Positions 50,080-61,779 of a stretch of 64,000 bases of DNA are shown here, in pieces (position 1 is the stretch's first letter; every line of letters starts with the position of its first letter). Below the pieces are notes generated by a model, which saw only the letters and a program-made list of their open reading frames with translations, made no database searches and was not told the origin of the DNA. The DNA comes from Ceratotherium simum simum. Taxonomy: Eukaryota > Chordata > Mammalia > Perissodactyla > Rhinocerotidae. The DNA lies in contig NW_004454177.1 of NCBI RefSeq assembly GCF_000283155.1, forward strand, positions 29,732,690 through 29,796,689, in the 5' to 3' direction. Position numbers and translations under genes: made by a program.

Positions 50080-50756
50080 TTTATTTACTTAAGAATTTAG
50101 AGCATCAGTCAGGATCTTCTTGCAATTTAGGTTGTCTTAAAGACAAGATATAGTTTAAATTCTCTAATCGTTTGCTCTGATTGCATAACAAATTACCACA
50201 AACTTAGTGACTTGGAACAATACAGACTTATTATCTTACAGATCTGGAGGTCTGAAGTGAATCTCACTGGGCTAAGACCAAGGTATCAGCAGGCAGGGCT
50301 GCAACCTTCTGGAAGTTCTAGAGGTGAATCCATTTCGTTGTCTTTTCCAGATTCTAGAGGCTGCCCACATTCCTTGGCTTATGGCCCCATTCCTCCATCC
50401 TTAAGCTAGCAATGTCAGTCAAGTACTTCTCATGTTGCCATCTCTCTGGCTCTCTTTTTTGTCTCCCTCATGCACTTATAAGAACACTTGTGATTCCATT
50501 GGGCCCACTCAGATAATCCAGGATAACCTCTCCCTTTCAAGGCTGGCTGATTAGGACATTGACTCCCCTTTGCCACATAACCTAACATATTCACAGGTTC
50601 TAGGGATTGGTATTGAACATGTTTGGGTGTCCATTGTTCTGTCTACCACAAAAAGCAATTTTATTCTTTATTTAACTAAAAAATTGAGGGCACTGGTCAG
50701 GGTCATCTTGCAAATCAGGTAGTTCTAGTGAGAGAAAAGATATAGTTTAAACTTTA
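50080..50756 (+). repeat. Diverged direct duplication flanking an MLT1 LTR
   Basis: Copy 1 (50080-50165) and copy 2 (50667-50756) share 'tttattta', 'gtcagg', 'tcttgcaa', 'aggt' and 'aagatatagtttaaa' in order, about 70 percent identity by eye. At about 88 bp this is far longer than an LTR target-site duplication, so it is a local duplication whose two copies were later, or simultaneously, separated by the LTR. Confidence 0.65.
50170..50649 (-). mobile_element. MLT1-type LTR (ERVL-MaLR), antisense
   Basis: Reversed it starts 'tgtggtagacagaacaatgg' and passes 'aacctgtgaatatgttaggt', 'gattatctgagtgggcccaa', 'ttataagtgcatgagggag', 'ccttctggaagg'-type blocks and 'taataagtctgtattgttcc' before 'gtggtaatttgttatgcaat'. 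This is the MLT1 layout over nearly the full LTR. Confidence 0.85.
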
Positions 50757-53700
50757 CAAATGAAGCCCTTATAATTTTATGAAAATTCTTGATTTGATTT
50801 TAATTTGTGTAATTTGCAGACTGGTTATTCTTTTTAGGAAAAGTATCGTAAAGGAGATCACACTTTAGTGAATTTGAAGAAGCAAGAACAAAAATTGCAT
50901 AACAGAAAGGAAATAGAATACCCATATCTCAAAACAATGGCATTTTGAGAGTATGGTGCTTATCTCATCTAAGCCCAAATTAAAATTTAGATTTTGATCG
51001 TTTTTGGAAAACCAAATCTGAACTTATCTTAGCAGCTCCAAAAATTCATTAAAGGGAATAAGAAAAGTGTAAACCTCAATATAAGTTAATATTATAAATT
51101 ATTATACTATTATAAATTATCACAATATTGAATATACAATTGAATACCCATTAGAATATTCAAGATGTTAGATTCCTTTCTTCTAACAGCCTAAACAGCC
51201 ATGGAAAAAAACTTAGTTATTATGAAGATAAAGTTTGCTTAATATTAGAATGCAAACATTGGCACTCTTATATTTAATGTCCTGTAAAGCTACAACTAAG
51301 GATCTATACTGGATTCAACAACTGTATCTGCAGTGAAATATATATTTTAAAACACACATTATCTATTTTAATTACATTTTATGTTTTCTCCAATCTTGTT
51401 TCAGATATTTTAATGCCTTTATATGTTTTGTTATGTTTCATATTATCATTTCATTATATCATACAAATCTCTAATATTTTGCAACAATTTTGTGTTCAAT
51501 AATTATTTTGAGCTTGAACAATCTCATTTGTTGCAGTGAAAGCAAAGGTCCCTTTTGGTATGTGGGTCTCTTTGGGCAACAAGGGAAAGTTAATTAGCAA
51601 TAGTACGAATGTTATCTTTTGATTATTTTTTGTCCTTTAGTAAGGTCACCATTTCATTTAACCTCTTTACATGAAACTTTATTTCATCCACTCTAAATTA
51701 GGGTTGTTGCGGTTGAATAAATTGTTTTTTAAGTAATTTAAGATTTCTAATTATATTCTCATTCGTGGCATGGAAGCTCAATGGCCAACAAATTGAAGAA
51801 AGTGATCTGTAAACTGTAAATTGCTATTCAAATGTTATGAACAATTGTAAAATGTGTGTTCTTATCTGAACTCTCTATTTAGAAACTGGGAATGACTGAA
51901 AATAAGAACTGACAAGCTTTATGCCTCATTTGTAGAATATTTTGTCAGAAAACCCTATTTTATCTGTGTTTCTGCTAATATTTCTCTTGGAAATGTATAC
52001 AGTTTGTGATTTTTAGGGAGTTAGAAATGTTTAAGATTTACTTGAAATAAATGTTTTCCAATAAGAATTGAAGTAGTTTATAGTATCTGAGGACCAGGCA
52101 TTACAGAGAAAAGTTAGTGTTGCCTGTTTATAAAAGTTAACAGATGAATAGTGTACGAAAAATAAGCCCATCTCACAGACATAGTATTCTAAGCCATCAA
52201 AATTTTTGTACGCTTTCAGTTACTCTCATAGGGCTACATTTTGTTGCTGTGTTTTGTTTTGTTTGTTTTTTTAAGCTCAAAGGAAACTCTCTTCACATGT
52301 ACATGGTAGTTGAAAAAACTAGGAGAAATATCAAATATACTACCAAGTGACTTACTTTAAAATGTCCTATCTGAATCATTAAAAAAGAAATAACCTTCTC
52401 CAAATATGAATACCTCAGACATCCTGCAAGAAATATTGAGGCCAGAAGCTTAGAGTCATTGTTCAGGAATAAGATTTTTGTTCTTGATACGCAGTGTCAA
52501 AAATGAGGCAGGATTTCTTTTAGGAGCAACTATTACTCAGAATAAAATAATATAATGAAAATCAAAGGAATAGGCCAGAAATAGAGTTCCTGGAACATGA
52601 GAACAGAGGAAAGTTGGTCTCATGACCTGGGAGGATTTGCAATAAATAAAACTGGAGCAAAAGATTGGACTGAAATTAGTTGGTAAAATTTTTCATCTCA
52701 TAGACAGGATTAGTCTCTCTACAGTTGGGAAACAAGAAAAACTAGTTGATGATAAATTGCAGTCTCTAAGAACTACATTTGATTAGGAACTCAAGTAATA
52801 AGTTAACATTTTGATGGCCATGCTGAAGAGCAAGTATGAACCCTCCAGGAAAAGCCTGGAAAAAGTCATTCCAAATAGCCTGGTCTTTCACCACCGCACT
52901 GTCATAAGGTCGTTCCTAGAAGCAAAGAGGGAAGCACTTGATATCTTACAAGCAAAATGAACAACAAAAAAACCGTGCATGGAAGAAGAGGTAAACAAAG
53001 GAACAAAGTATTTTAAAACTTTTATAACATTTTCTATGTCATCAAACTCCTTTAATTTTATAGTCTCTGAGATGCTCTGCAAACATTAGCCAAAGCACAT
53101 TTTATTATCTCCAATGTACAAATGTAGAGTTGGAGGTTAGTTGATTGGCCTGAGGCAACATTCAGTCACTGAAAGATCTTGTATCAAGTGTTTCAAAATC
53201 TCATAATCATCCCTTTTTTAACAAAGAGGACTCAAAAACTTGAGGTCATTAAGAAGTCTGTCACCTAAGAGTCCAACATCAGCAAAAATTTAGTAATTAT
53301 TTGTTTCTCTCATAAACAAAGCACAATCATTAGGTGTGTCAGTGTTTTCCAAGTTTGATTGAAGCAGTTCAGTTTTCTAGGACACTGGCAGTCATACTAC
53401 TATTTTCTCAATACCAGTTTGGCCAAAAAAAATTTTTTTAAACATAATAGATGTTCCACACACTGTGTTAGACACTATGGTTAAAAAGTGAATAAATACA
53501 GTGCCTAACCTGGATGAGCATAGAGTTAAGCGAAGGAGACAAACATGTGACTAAATCATTAACTCATGTTTCCAAGTGTTACCATAGAGGTACAGTAATG
53601 AGCAATTGACTATGCCTGCAGATACAGACAGGTGGCTTCTTGGAACATATAAATTAGAGTGGAATCCTAAAAGATATTCAAGTAGAGAACATTCACTCCT

Positions 53701-54105
53701 GATTAAATGCAGACAATTCAAGAGAATGTAACTCCATCACTAATCAAGAGAATAAGTGGAATAAAAAAGGAAATTATAGAAACTCAACAAGCTTAAACCA
53801 TAAATTAAATCTTCACTCACCTACCAACTCTTTCACACAGGAAAAGAATTTTCTTTACATACAATTTTGAGTGCATGTAAGTAGCACACTGAGGACTGAG
53901 ACTAAAGCAAGAACTGAAAGAGCTTCCTCTGAGGCTGGGAGGACCATCTTCAAGGACAAGGCTGAAACCAGTCCAAGACTAGGGGCAAAACAGAGGATCT
54001 CAGAGAATGACCCTGAAGCATGCCAGGTCTTGAACAGGTAAGGCAGTGACTCGGGAAGCTTGGGAATTCGGAGAAATCCAAGTGACATGCATTCTCTTCA
54101 GTTAT
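50757..54105. other. Unique DNA with weak MIR-like traces
   Basis: No strong element. 53090-53190 could be a decayed antisense MIR, and 53440-53600 recalls an ancient repeat with a 'cacactgtgttagacac' start. Antisense frames at 52888-53082 and 53855-54088 have no recognisable domain. Confidence 0.35.
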
Positions 54106-54109
54106 TCTT

Positions 54110-54480
54110 TGGAATATTCACAAGATAGACAGTATACTAGATGATAAAATAAGTCTCGGAAATTTTCAAATGGTAGAGATAATACAGTGTATATTTTCTG
54201 ATCACAATGGTGTTAGATTGATAACGAGCAACTCTTAAGATATGTAGAAATCCCAAAATATATGGAAAATTAAGCCCCACATATCTATACAACATACAGG
54301 TCAAAGAAGAAATCAGGGACAAATAAGAAATGTTTTTAATTAAAATATAAAGAAAACACAAAACATTAAACTTTAGAGTTAGCAGCTATGGCAGGGTTAA
54401 ATAGAAATTTATAGCTTTAAATGCCTATGTTGTAAAGAAGAAATGTGTAAAACCAAGACCTAAGCTTCCAAATTAAGAAA
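54110..54480 (+). mobile_element. LINE-1 ORF2 endonuclease-linker fragment
   Basis: 'ggaatattcacaagatagac', 'tttctgatcacaatgg' (SDH triplet encoded intact), 'ggtcaaagaagaaatcaggg' and 'tttatagctttaaatgccta' follow L1 ORF2 in sense. Short and frameshifted. Confidence 0.75.
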
Positions 54481-54483
54481 GTA

Positions 54484-54800
54484 GTGAAAGAACAGCGTTA
54501 TCCCTGTAACGCGGCACAACATTTTTCAAGTGCTATTAACCCAAATTTATATCCAGAAAAAAGATTCTTCAGTGGAAATCAAGACATTCTCAGACGAAGG
54601 AAAATATGAGATTTTGGCACCTACATGTCTACCCTTAAAGAATGAGTAAAGGAAGTTCTCTAAACAGAAAGGATATGACAAAAGAAGGAATCTTGGAACA
54701 TGAGGAAGGAAGAAATAACAATGAAAAGAGTAAAAACCATAATGGGTAAATACAATAGACTTTCCTTCTCTCAAGTGTTCTAAGTTATATTTCATGGTTA
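54484..54800 (+). mobile_element. LINE-1 ORF1 3'/inter-ORF fragment
   Basis: 'tttttcaagtgctattaacc', 'ttatatccagaaaaaagatt' and 'aaggaagttctctaaacaga' correspond to the 3' part of ORF1 and the inter-ORF region in old L1s. It lies downstream of an ORF2 fragment, the reverse of natural order, so the two are separate insertions or a rearrangement. Confidence 0.6.
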
Positions 54801-55455
54801 TGTATGTAACATGTCATTTTTCTCTGGCTGCTGTTAAGATTTTCTCTTTATCTGTTGTTTTGAGCATTTTCATTATGACATGTCCGGGTAACATTTTTGG
54901 TGTGTTTATTTTGATGAGAGTTCATTGAGTTTCTTGGATCTGTTGTTGGTTTATGGTTTTCAGTGAATTTAGAAAAAAGGTTTTCATTATTTCTGAAAAT
55001 AATTTACTGTCCTCTCCCTCCTCTCTATCCTTTCCATCTGGGACTCCAATTTCATATATTTTAGGCCGCTTGAAGTTGTCCTACCTCTCACTGATGCTCC
55101 TTTCTTTAATTTATTATTTTTAAATTCCATTTTTTTCTGTGTTTCATTTTGGGTGATATCTATTGCTATGTCTTTAAGTTTACTAATATTTTATTTCTGT
55201 AATGTCTATTTCTATCATTTGGAATAGTGTTTTTTTCAGTTCACAAATTTTAGTCTTCATCTCTGAAATTTGTTTTGTGTCTTTTTTATATCTTCTATGT
55301 CTTTGCTTAACTTTTTCACAGTATGTAATACAGTTATCATAACTAGTTTAATACCTTCATCTTCTAATTTTAACATCTGTGTTGGTTCTGGAATAGTTTT
55401 GACTGATTTTTCTCCTGATTATGTGTTTTGTTTTCTTATTTTTGCTTGCTGAGTA

Positions 55456-56987
55456 TTTTTTCAATGTTTTAATAAAATACGGTGCTCTATTTTATAGAAC
55501 TGTAACAAAAATATTGGAAGCTGTTTTGAGAAATGTGGAAAGGTTGCCACTTTATCCAATGACTTCAAAATAATATGCATTGATGAGCATAGCCAAAATA
55601 GAGACAAAAAACTACGTGTGACACTTACTCAGAATTGCCCACCTCTGGTGGTTCTGGTACCTATGAATTCTGGCAAATTATTCCAGTGTGGTTAGTGGTG
55701 GATTTTTAATTTCATTGTAGATTCCAAAATCAGGAAGTTTCTAGAGTACTTTAAAGTGAAGCTATATCTCAAAGTATTCCCAAATTAGTCTAAGCCCTGG
55801 AAATAATCTTAGAGATAATAGTCTTATCTCTTGCATGTTTTTTATGAAGAAACTGAGGCCTGTTTTGATGAAGTGTCTTGGTCCAAGTTGCAGTGCTTTG
55901 TGTTAAGATCTTAATTAGGAATTGCATAGTCTTTATGATCAGTAAAAGTCATAGGGAAAAATGAGTAAATTCTATAAAAAATAAATATAATGATTAGTAC
56001 TATGAATTACTTATAAAAAGACTAATAAAACATAAATATGAACTTCATACAAATATAAATATACATTGCACTGATGTTTGGATCAATCCTTAAAAGTTAT
56101 AAGTAGAACATCAATTTCAAATTACAATTAAATGAAATTACATACAATATATATTTCCTCCAAATTAAATATTGTATCATAAAATAATGCATGGGAAATT
56201 GATATAATTTAGTTGCAATGAATACCTTTAAAGACTGATTTACACCTTGAAAACAACAAAGAATCCCATTTGAGAAGATCCTCATTAAAATATTATGTAT
56301 TTGTCACATTCATTTTCCTCCAATTTCCTTGTATATGTATTTCTATATTTCTCCAGATACCAAAGCCAAAGACAACACAAAAAAAGAAAACTACAAGCCA
56401 GTATCCATGATTAATATAAATGAAAAAATCCTCAAATGAAATAATAACAATCTGAATCCAACAGCACATTAAAAGGATCATACACCATGACCAAGAGGGG
56501 TTTATGCTGGAGTGCAAAGATGGCTCAACATATGAAAATCAATTAACGTGATACATCACATTAACAGTATAAAGCATAAAAATTACATGATTGTCTCAAT
56601 AGGTGCAGAAAAAGCATTTGAAAAAATTCAGCACTCTTTCATAGTAAAAACTCTCAATAAACTGGGAACAGAGGGAAAGTATCTCAACATAATAAAGGCC
56701 ACATATGAAAAGTCCACAGGTAACATTATACTCAAGTGTGAGAACCTGAAAGCTTTTCCTCTAAGATCAGGAGCAAGGCAAAGATGCCCACTGCACCACT
56801 TCTATTCAATATGGTACTGGAAGTCCTAGCCAGAGCAATTTGGTAAGAAAGAGAAATAAAAGACATCTAAATTGAGAATGAAGAAGTAAAATTGTCCCTG
56901 TTTGCAGATGATATGATCTTATATGCAGAAAACCCCAAAGACTACACACAAAGAAACCTGTTAGAACTAATAAATTAATTCAGTAAA
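55456..56987 (-). mobile_element. Composite insertion: ~900 bp of unknown sequence joined to an inverted L1 RT fragment
   Basis: Bounded by a 12-bp TSD 'gcttgctgagta' at 55444-55455 and 56988-56999 inside an L1 5' region. Reading on the minus strand: an L1 RT fragment in reversed orientation (56987 back to about 56353), then about 897 bp with no recognisable L1, then an ATTAAA signal and a short A run (T6 at 55456-55461 on the plus strand). The structure fits twin priming on a transcript that extended past L1 (3' transduction) or a template-switch chimera. Confidence 0.6.
56355..56987 (+). pseudogene. L1 ORF2 reverse transcriptase fragment (inverted segment)
   Basis: Sense RT pieces with [36 protein letters not shown], and the catalytic FADD intact at 56901-56912. 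Several stops and a frameshift near 56800. It covers nearly the same RT interval as the inverted segment at 10447-11317. Confidence 0.85.
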
Positions 56988-57735
56988 GCTTGCTGAGTAA
57001 TTTTTGATTGGATGCCAGATATTAAGAATTTGCCTTCTTGGGGGACAGATATTTTGTATTCCTATAAATATTTAAGATCTTTCTTTTGGGACTCACTTAA
57101 GTCACTGGGAAGGAGTTTGATCCTTATAGGCCTTGCTTTTAATCTTTATAGGGCAGAAGCAGTGCAGCATTTAGTCTAGGGTTATAGTCTCCTCATTCTG
57201 AGGCAAGAACCTTCTCTGTTCTCTATCAACGCCCCAAGAATCATGAGGTTTTTGACTCTGTTTGGAAGAGGCACTTGTCCCAGACCTGTTTAAGCACTGG
57301 GCACTGTTACCTCTAATAACAGTGTCTGATGTGGTTCTTTCTCGGGCCTTGCATAGTTTCCTCACATGCATGAGCTGGTCAGTACTCACTTGAGGACAAC
57401 CCTCTGCAGATCTCCAGAGTTCTCTCTCCGTGCAGCTCTCTTTCTTCCATCCTGAGAACTCCAGCCACCTTCTTTCTGGACTCTTAGCTCTGACTACACA
57501 ACTCAGGGAGTCAATGAGCTCCACTGGATCCTGCCTTCCTTTGTCGCTGCCTGAAAACTCATGACATTAAGCCATGGCAATTGCGGAGCTCATTTGTCTC
57601 TCATCTTTAAGGGATTACTTTCCTTTGTTGCCAAATATCTAGTGTCTTGCAAACCATTTCAGTTTTGGTTGTTTGAAGTGGTAGCAGTAATCTGTTCCCC
57701 ATTACTCCTTTTTGGCCAGAAGTAGAAATCCTAAT

Positions 57736-58142
57736 ATATTTTTTAAATGAATGAAAGAATATAGACTAATCCTGGTACAAGGCTGAAGGAAATTCAGTCT
57801 CAATTGTATTGCCTAGAACAGCAGACTGTAACATTTTTGCTATAATAGCTCAATAGTTTGAACATCCAGGCTGTTACGTGCAATATCAAGTGTCCGTCTT
57901 AGGGGTTCTGTTCTGAAGCCACTACTTTGAAGAAGTTGTGACTTCTCCAAGTTTGGGGAGGGAGAGATAGGGAGAGAGAAAAAGAGGGAGAGAGAAGGGG
58001 AGGGAAGAAGAGAGGGGGAAACAGAGACTGAAAGCCTATGGATGAGATGAAAACCATGAAACCATGGCATGTACAAAGATATCAAAAAAGGAAGACTATA
58101 GAACTATCCAACAGCCAGATAATACCTAATTATCAGCCAGAT
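57736..58142. other. Unique DNA with a purine-rich tract
   Basis: 57951-58029 is a nearly pure A/G strand ('gggagagagaaaaagaggga' type). No gene recognised. Confidence 0.5.
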
Positions 58143-58440
58143 AATGGCTAATGAGCACTCAACATTTGACTAGTCACAAATGGATGTGCTGTATGTGTAA
58201 AATACACACCAGAGTCTGAAGACTTAAATGAAAAATATCTTGATAATAAGTTTATATTGATTATATATTGAAATTATATTTTGGATTATGTTTGGACTAA
58301 ATAAAATGATTATTGAAATTCATTTTACCAGCTTTTTTCACTTCTATAGTGTAGCTACTGGAAAATATAAAGTTACATACGTGGCTTGCATTTGTGGCTC
58401 ACATTATATTTTTATTGGATAGTACTTTCATAGAATGTTG
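58143..58440 (-). mobile_element. hAT-type nonautonomous element
   Basis: 'atgtgctgtatgtgtaaaat', 'acacaccagagtctgaagac', 'aaattcattttaccagcttt', 'tagctactggaaaatataaa' and 'ttatatttttattggatag' are the reversed parts of a mammalian hAT family that ends in 'CAGCGCTGTCCAATAG'. Related by its terminal motif to the element at 47925-48128. Confidence 0.65.
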
Positions 58441-59499
58441 TTCTTAATATGCTTAGTTCAGAGACTCTAGTGTAATCTATGGACTCTTTCTCAATAAAAC
58501 CTCATAAATGCCCCCACAAACAAAAGTATGAATACACTTCTAAGGTTTTCTCTGATGTATTGAAACTATCTATGGGCACAAGTTAAGAATCTTTATCACA
58601 AAATGTGGACCAGGGAGGATGAAGAAGAGAGTACTTCTGCCCTGGGATTTTCATCAGGCTTCTAGTCCAAGACAAAAGCAAGAACAGAGAAGCAAAGGAT
58701 TTAAGCATTCTAACATTTCCCAGAATGATCTTTTCTTGGCTTCTCTACCAACTTTTTTTCTACCCAGTATTTGTTCAGTTTAGAAGAATGTCTTTATAAT
58801 TATACTATCTGCCTAACTTAAAGTGGGACTCCTGAGGGTAAAGACTTCCTTTGTCTTCTTCATTCTTCAAAAGCTTCATTTGTGCATGATTTTTTCCGAG
58901 CAAAATAATGTAGCCCTAACCACAGATCTGAGCAATTTTGCATATCCTACCTAGTTTGAAGATCGCATAGTCCAGGAAACTGGGGATTATATTTCATAGC
59001 CATAAAATCACAGTTGCAAAATATGAATTGTTAAAACATGAGCAGACCCCAGAGAAACTTGATTGATAGTGGTAGAAAAAATAAGATTATTGGCAGTAAA
59101 TGAGTTGAAGTTAATTTGATTGTGATTAGATGCAATGCCTCCCATGTCACCATGTCATCTCTGAATAAGAAGCCTTTCCATAATGAACTAGAAATCAGGC
59201 TAAGAGCTAATCATGTGAAGGAATTTGCTGCTTGAATAGTTTACTCTTTGAGCAAGATCTTCCTAAACTGAAATCTAAGAAGTCTCGGATTTGGATAGCC
59301 TCTGGGTCCCAGAATGAAAGCTTGCAGAAGATTTTTTGTTTTGACATTCATACATTTTTTTTACATAATTTACACAGCTGTTGACAAATTACAGTTAGTC
59401 AAATTATTAGGTCTACATTGTTTTTTTTACTGAAACTCCCATAGTGCCTGAAAAACTTATAGTCCCCTATCCTATTTTCAAGCTTTTCATTCTATTCAG
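58441..59499. other. Unique DNA
   Basis: A weak L2-like trace near 58795-58870. Otherwise nothing recognised. Confidence 0.35.
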
Positions 59500-59509
59500 A
59501 AAGCAATTA

Positions 59510-59795
59510 GTGGAGGCCGGTCCAGTGGCATAGCAGTTAAGTTCACGTTCCGCTTTGGCGGCTGGCTGCCCAAGGTTTGCCGGTCAGATCCTTGGCTCGG
59601 ACCTACTCACTGCTCATCAAGCCATTCTGAGGCGGCGTCCCGCATAGAAGGACTAAACTCTACAATTACAATACACAACTCTGTTCTGGGGCTTTGGGGA
59701 GAAACAAGAGGGACATTGGCAACAGATGTTAGTTCAGGGCCAAACTTCCTCAAAAAAAAAAAAAAAATGGAGGGGAAAGTATAGGTTTAAAAAAA
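59510..59795 (+). mobile_element. ERE-type SINE, long subtype
   Basis: Head 'aggccggtccagtggcatag', degenerate boxes, block ending 'ctgttctggggctttgggg', one 'gatgttagtt' block, then a long A-rich tail interrupted by 'tggaggggaaagtatagg'. TSD 'aaagcaatta' at 59500-59509 and 59796-59805. Confidence 0.9.
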
Positions 59796-60426
59796 AAAGC
59801 AATTACTAAATATTTACCCTGTGCCTAATACTACACTAAGTGCCATGAGGGATACAGGGGGATGTGGAAGAAATGTTCTTGTTTTCTCAATGCTTGCATT
59901 TTCCTTGAAGAAAGAAAAGATATTTTGGTGGAAATCTAGCAGTGAAATATATAACTAAGTGGGAAAATTATGGAAGACACTTAAGAAAATGCTTCAAATA
60001 AAATGCTAAATATTAAAAATGTTACAAAAAGTCAGGAGAAAAAACATGTTGTGAAAATTATCCATTGAAGAATTTAGTCTTATTAGCTATGTAGCTGTCA
60101 GACACTCCAATTTGAGGAGTCACCACCAAGTCAGTACACTCGGCGTTTGCTATTCTTTTTCATAACATGGCACACACAGAATATTTGTAAACTCACTAGG
60201 CGAACTGAGAAACTGTTAATGGGCCAGAGGTAACCCATCAAGGGTTATCTAATTTTCCCAGGCCCTGCCTGGGAGCACTCCAGCCTGAGGATTTCAATGC
60301 TGGCACACTTAAATCTGTGACATGTTTGTTGAAAATTGTTGATTTATAAAACAACACCTTTCTGAGGCATTCCTTCCAAGGAGATCACTGTCTTGTGTTT
60401 GTTTTGTTTTTGTTTTGTTTGTTTTT

Positions 60427-60610
60427 TGGTGAGGAAGACTGTCCCTGAGCTAACACCTGTTGTCAATCTCCCTCTATTTTGTATATGGGACACGGCCACA
60501 CTGCATGATGAGTGGAGCGCGAGTCCGCGCCGGGGATAGGAACCATGAACCCCAGGCCGCGGAATTGGAGCACATGAACTCAACTACTACGCTGCCGCCT
60601 GACTGGCCCT
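60427..60610 (-). mobile_element. ERE-type SINE
   Basis: Minus-strand head 'agggccagtcaggcggca', several CpGs in the box region, one 'ggtgttagct' tail block. It lies between (GTTTT)n-rich tracts (60391-60426 and 60611-60630), which blur its TSD. Confidence 0.88.
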
Positions 60611-61779
60611 GTTTGTTTGTTTGTTTTTTTACTATAAGATTACATCTGCTGACCCAAAGGCCTAGAGGCAGATTCACAGCTATGAAGTGATCTAGTATGA
60701 GAACTCTGACAAAAAGAGATATCTTAAACTGCACTGACTCTGGCTAACTAAATCACATCCCCTCTTAAAGAGTCTGAAGTGAGACTTCCAGAGAATGCAT
60801 AAAATGGAATTTAAGAAACATGGAGGGTCTTTAAGAGTAAAAGCAGTACGATTTATGAGGTTTCAGAAAACATGAGTAAAGAGACGCCATGGGACAGAAA
60901 AAGAGGAAAAACTGTCAAAAGTTGAAGAGGAAAAACAAATGAAAAGAGTTGGAAAGGGCAGGCTAAGTTAGGGATGTGTCATATTTTATTGAGAAGGAAA
61001 TAACCTGTCCTCATTCTAAGGCATCGATTATTAGAGTCACTGCAGTCGAGTCACCAGAACTGCTCTCAGACCACGGGAGCTCAAGTGGTGGGACCCTGAA
61101 AGGCCGTGCTGCTCCCGTGCAGTCTCAGGGTCCCTTATCAGAGCTCTCACTCTTCTTCCTTATCTCTCTTTGCATCAAACGTGAGTTTATTCCCGTCTCT
61201 TGCCAACTGGAAAACCTACATAACACACCACCCATAAAGCCAGCCTAGCACAAAAGCTCATTTCTCCACAGACTTCCTCGGTGCCCACTGTGACCACAGG
61301 AACATTGTGATGTTCCTCTGCTCTGATGGAAGCTGCTTTCTCATGTACCATCCTCTGAGGTGGATAGTAGTCCTTGAAGGCTAGTTTACAAAGGCCAGTG
61401 GGTAATTGTAAAGCATTATGTCAGTTTCCTATTCTACAAGGAAGTATTTCATTCTTATTTCTTCTTCATAAATATCTTACTTTAGAAACTTTTTCATGAT
61501 TTTTAGACTCATCACTTAACATTTTTTTTCCCATTAAAAACACATATCCCAGGCACGACAAGCTCCATTTCTGAATATCTTATACTGTTTCCCCAAATCC
61601 TGTTGTAGTAAATTTGAAAAATGCTCATAAATTCGTCCCCTCCCTCTATGTATGTCCTTATGCAATGCAAGTTTGTACAAACTTCCATCAGCAGGTAAAG
61701 TCTATTTCTGAACTCTTTAAGTTCAATAGACAGCAAGGAAAATGGAGGCAAATATGTAACCACATGCCTTGCTTCAGCT
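60611..61779. other. Unique DNA; GC-richer block at 61010-61330
   Basis: 61010-61330 is less AT-rich than its surroundings. A 90-codon plus frame (60976-61248) crosses it but shows no domain, so it is not called as a gene. Confidence 0.35.

Larger units (their letters stand above)
54810..57735 (-). mobile_element. LINE-1 5' region (ORF1 start and 5' UTR), antisense, split by a 1.5-kb insertion
   Basis: Left part 54810-55455 (e.g. 'catctgggactccaatttca', 'tttgactgatttttctcctg') and right part 56988-57735 (e.g. 'tttttgattggatgccagat', 'gtttagtctagggttatagt', 'cctttgttgccaaatatcta', 'actcctttttggccagaagt') form one continuous antisense L1M 5' region when the middle is removed. The 117-codon minus frame at 57171-57524 is 5' UTR sequence and not a separate gene. 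Confidence 0.85.

Noticed and set aside
57171..57524. 117-codon minus-strand open frame
   Set aside because: The sequence matches the 5' untranslated region of an old L1, not ORF1 or ORF2.
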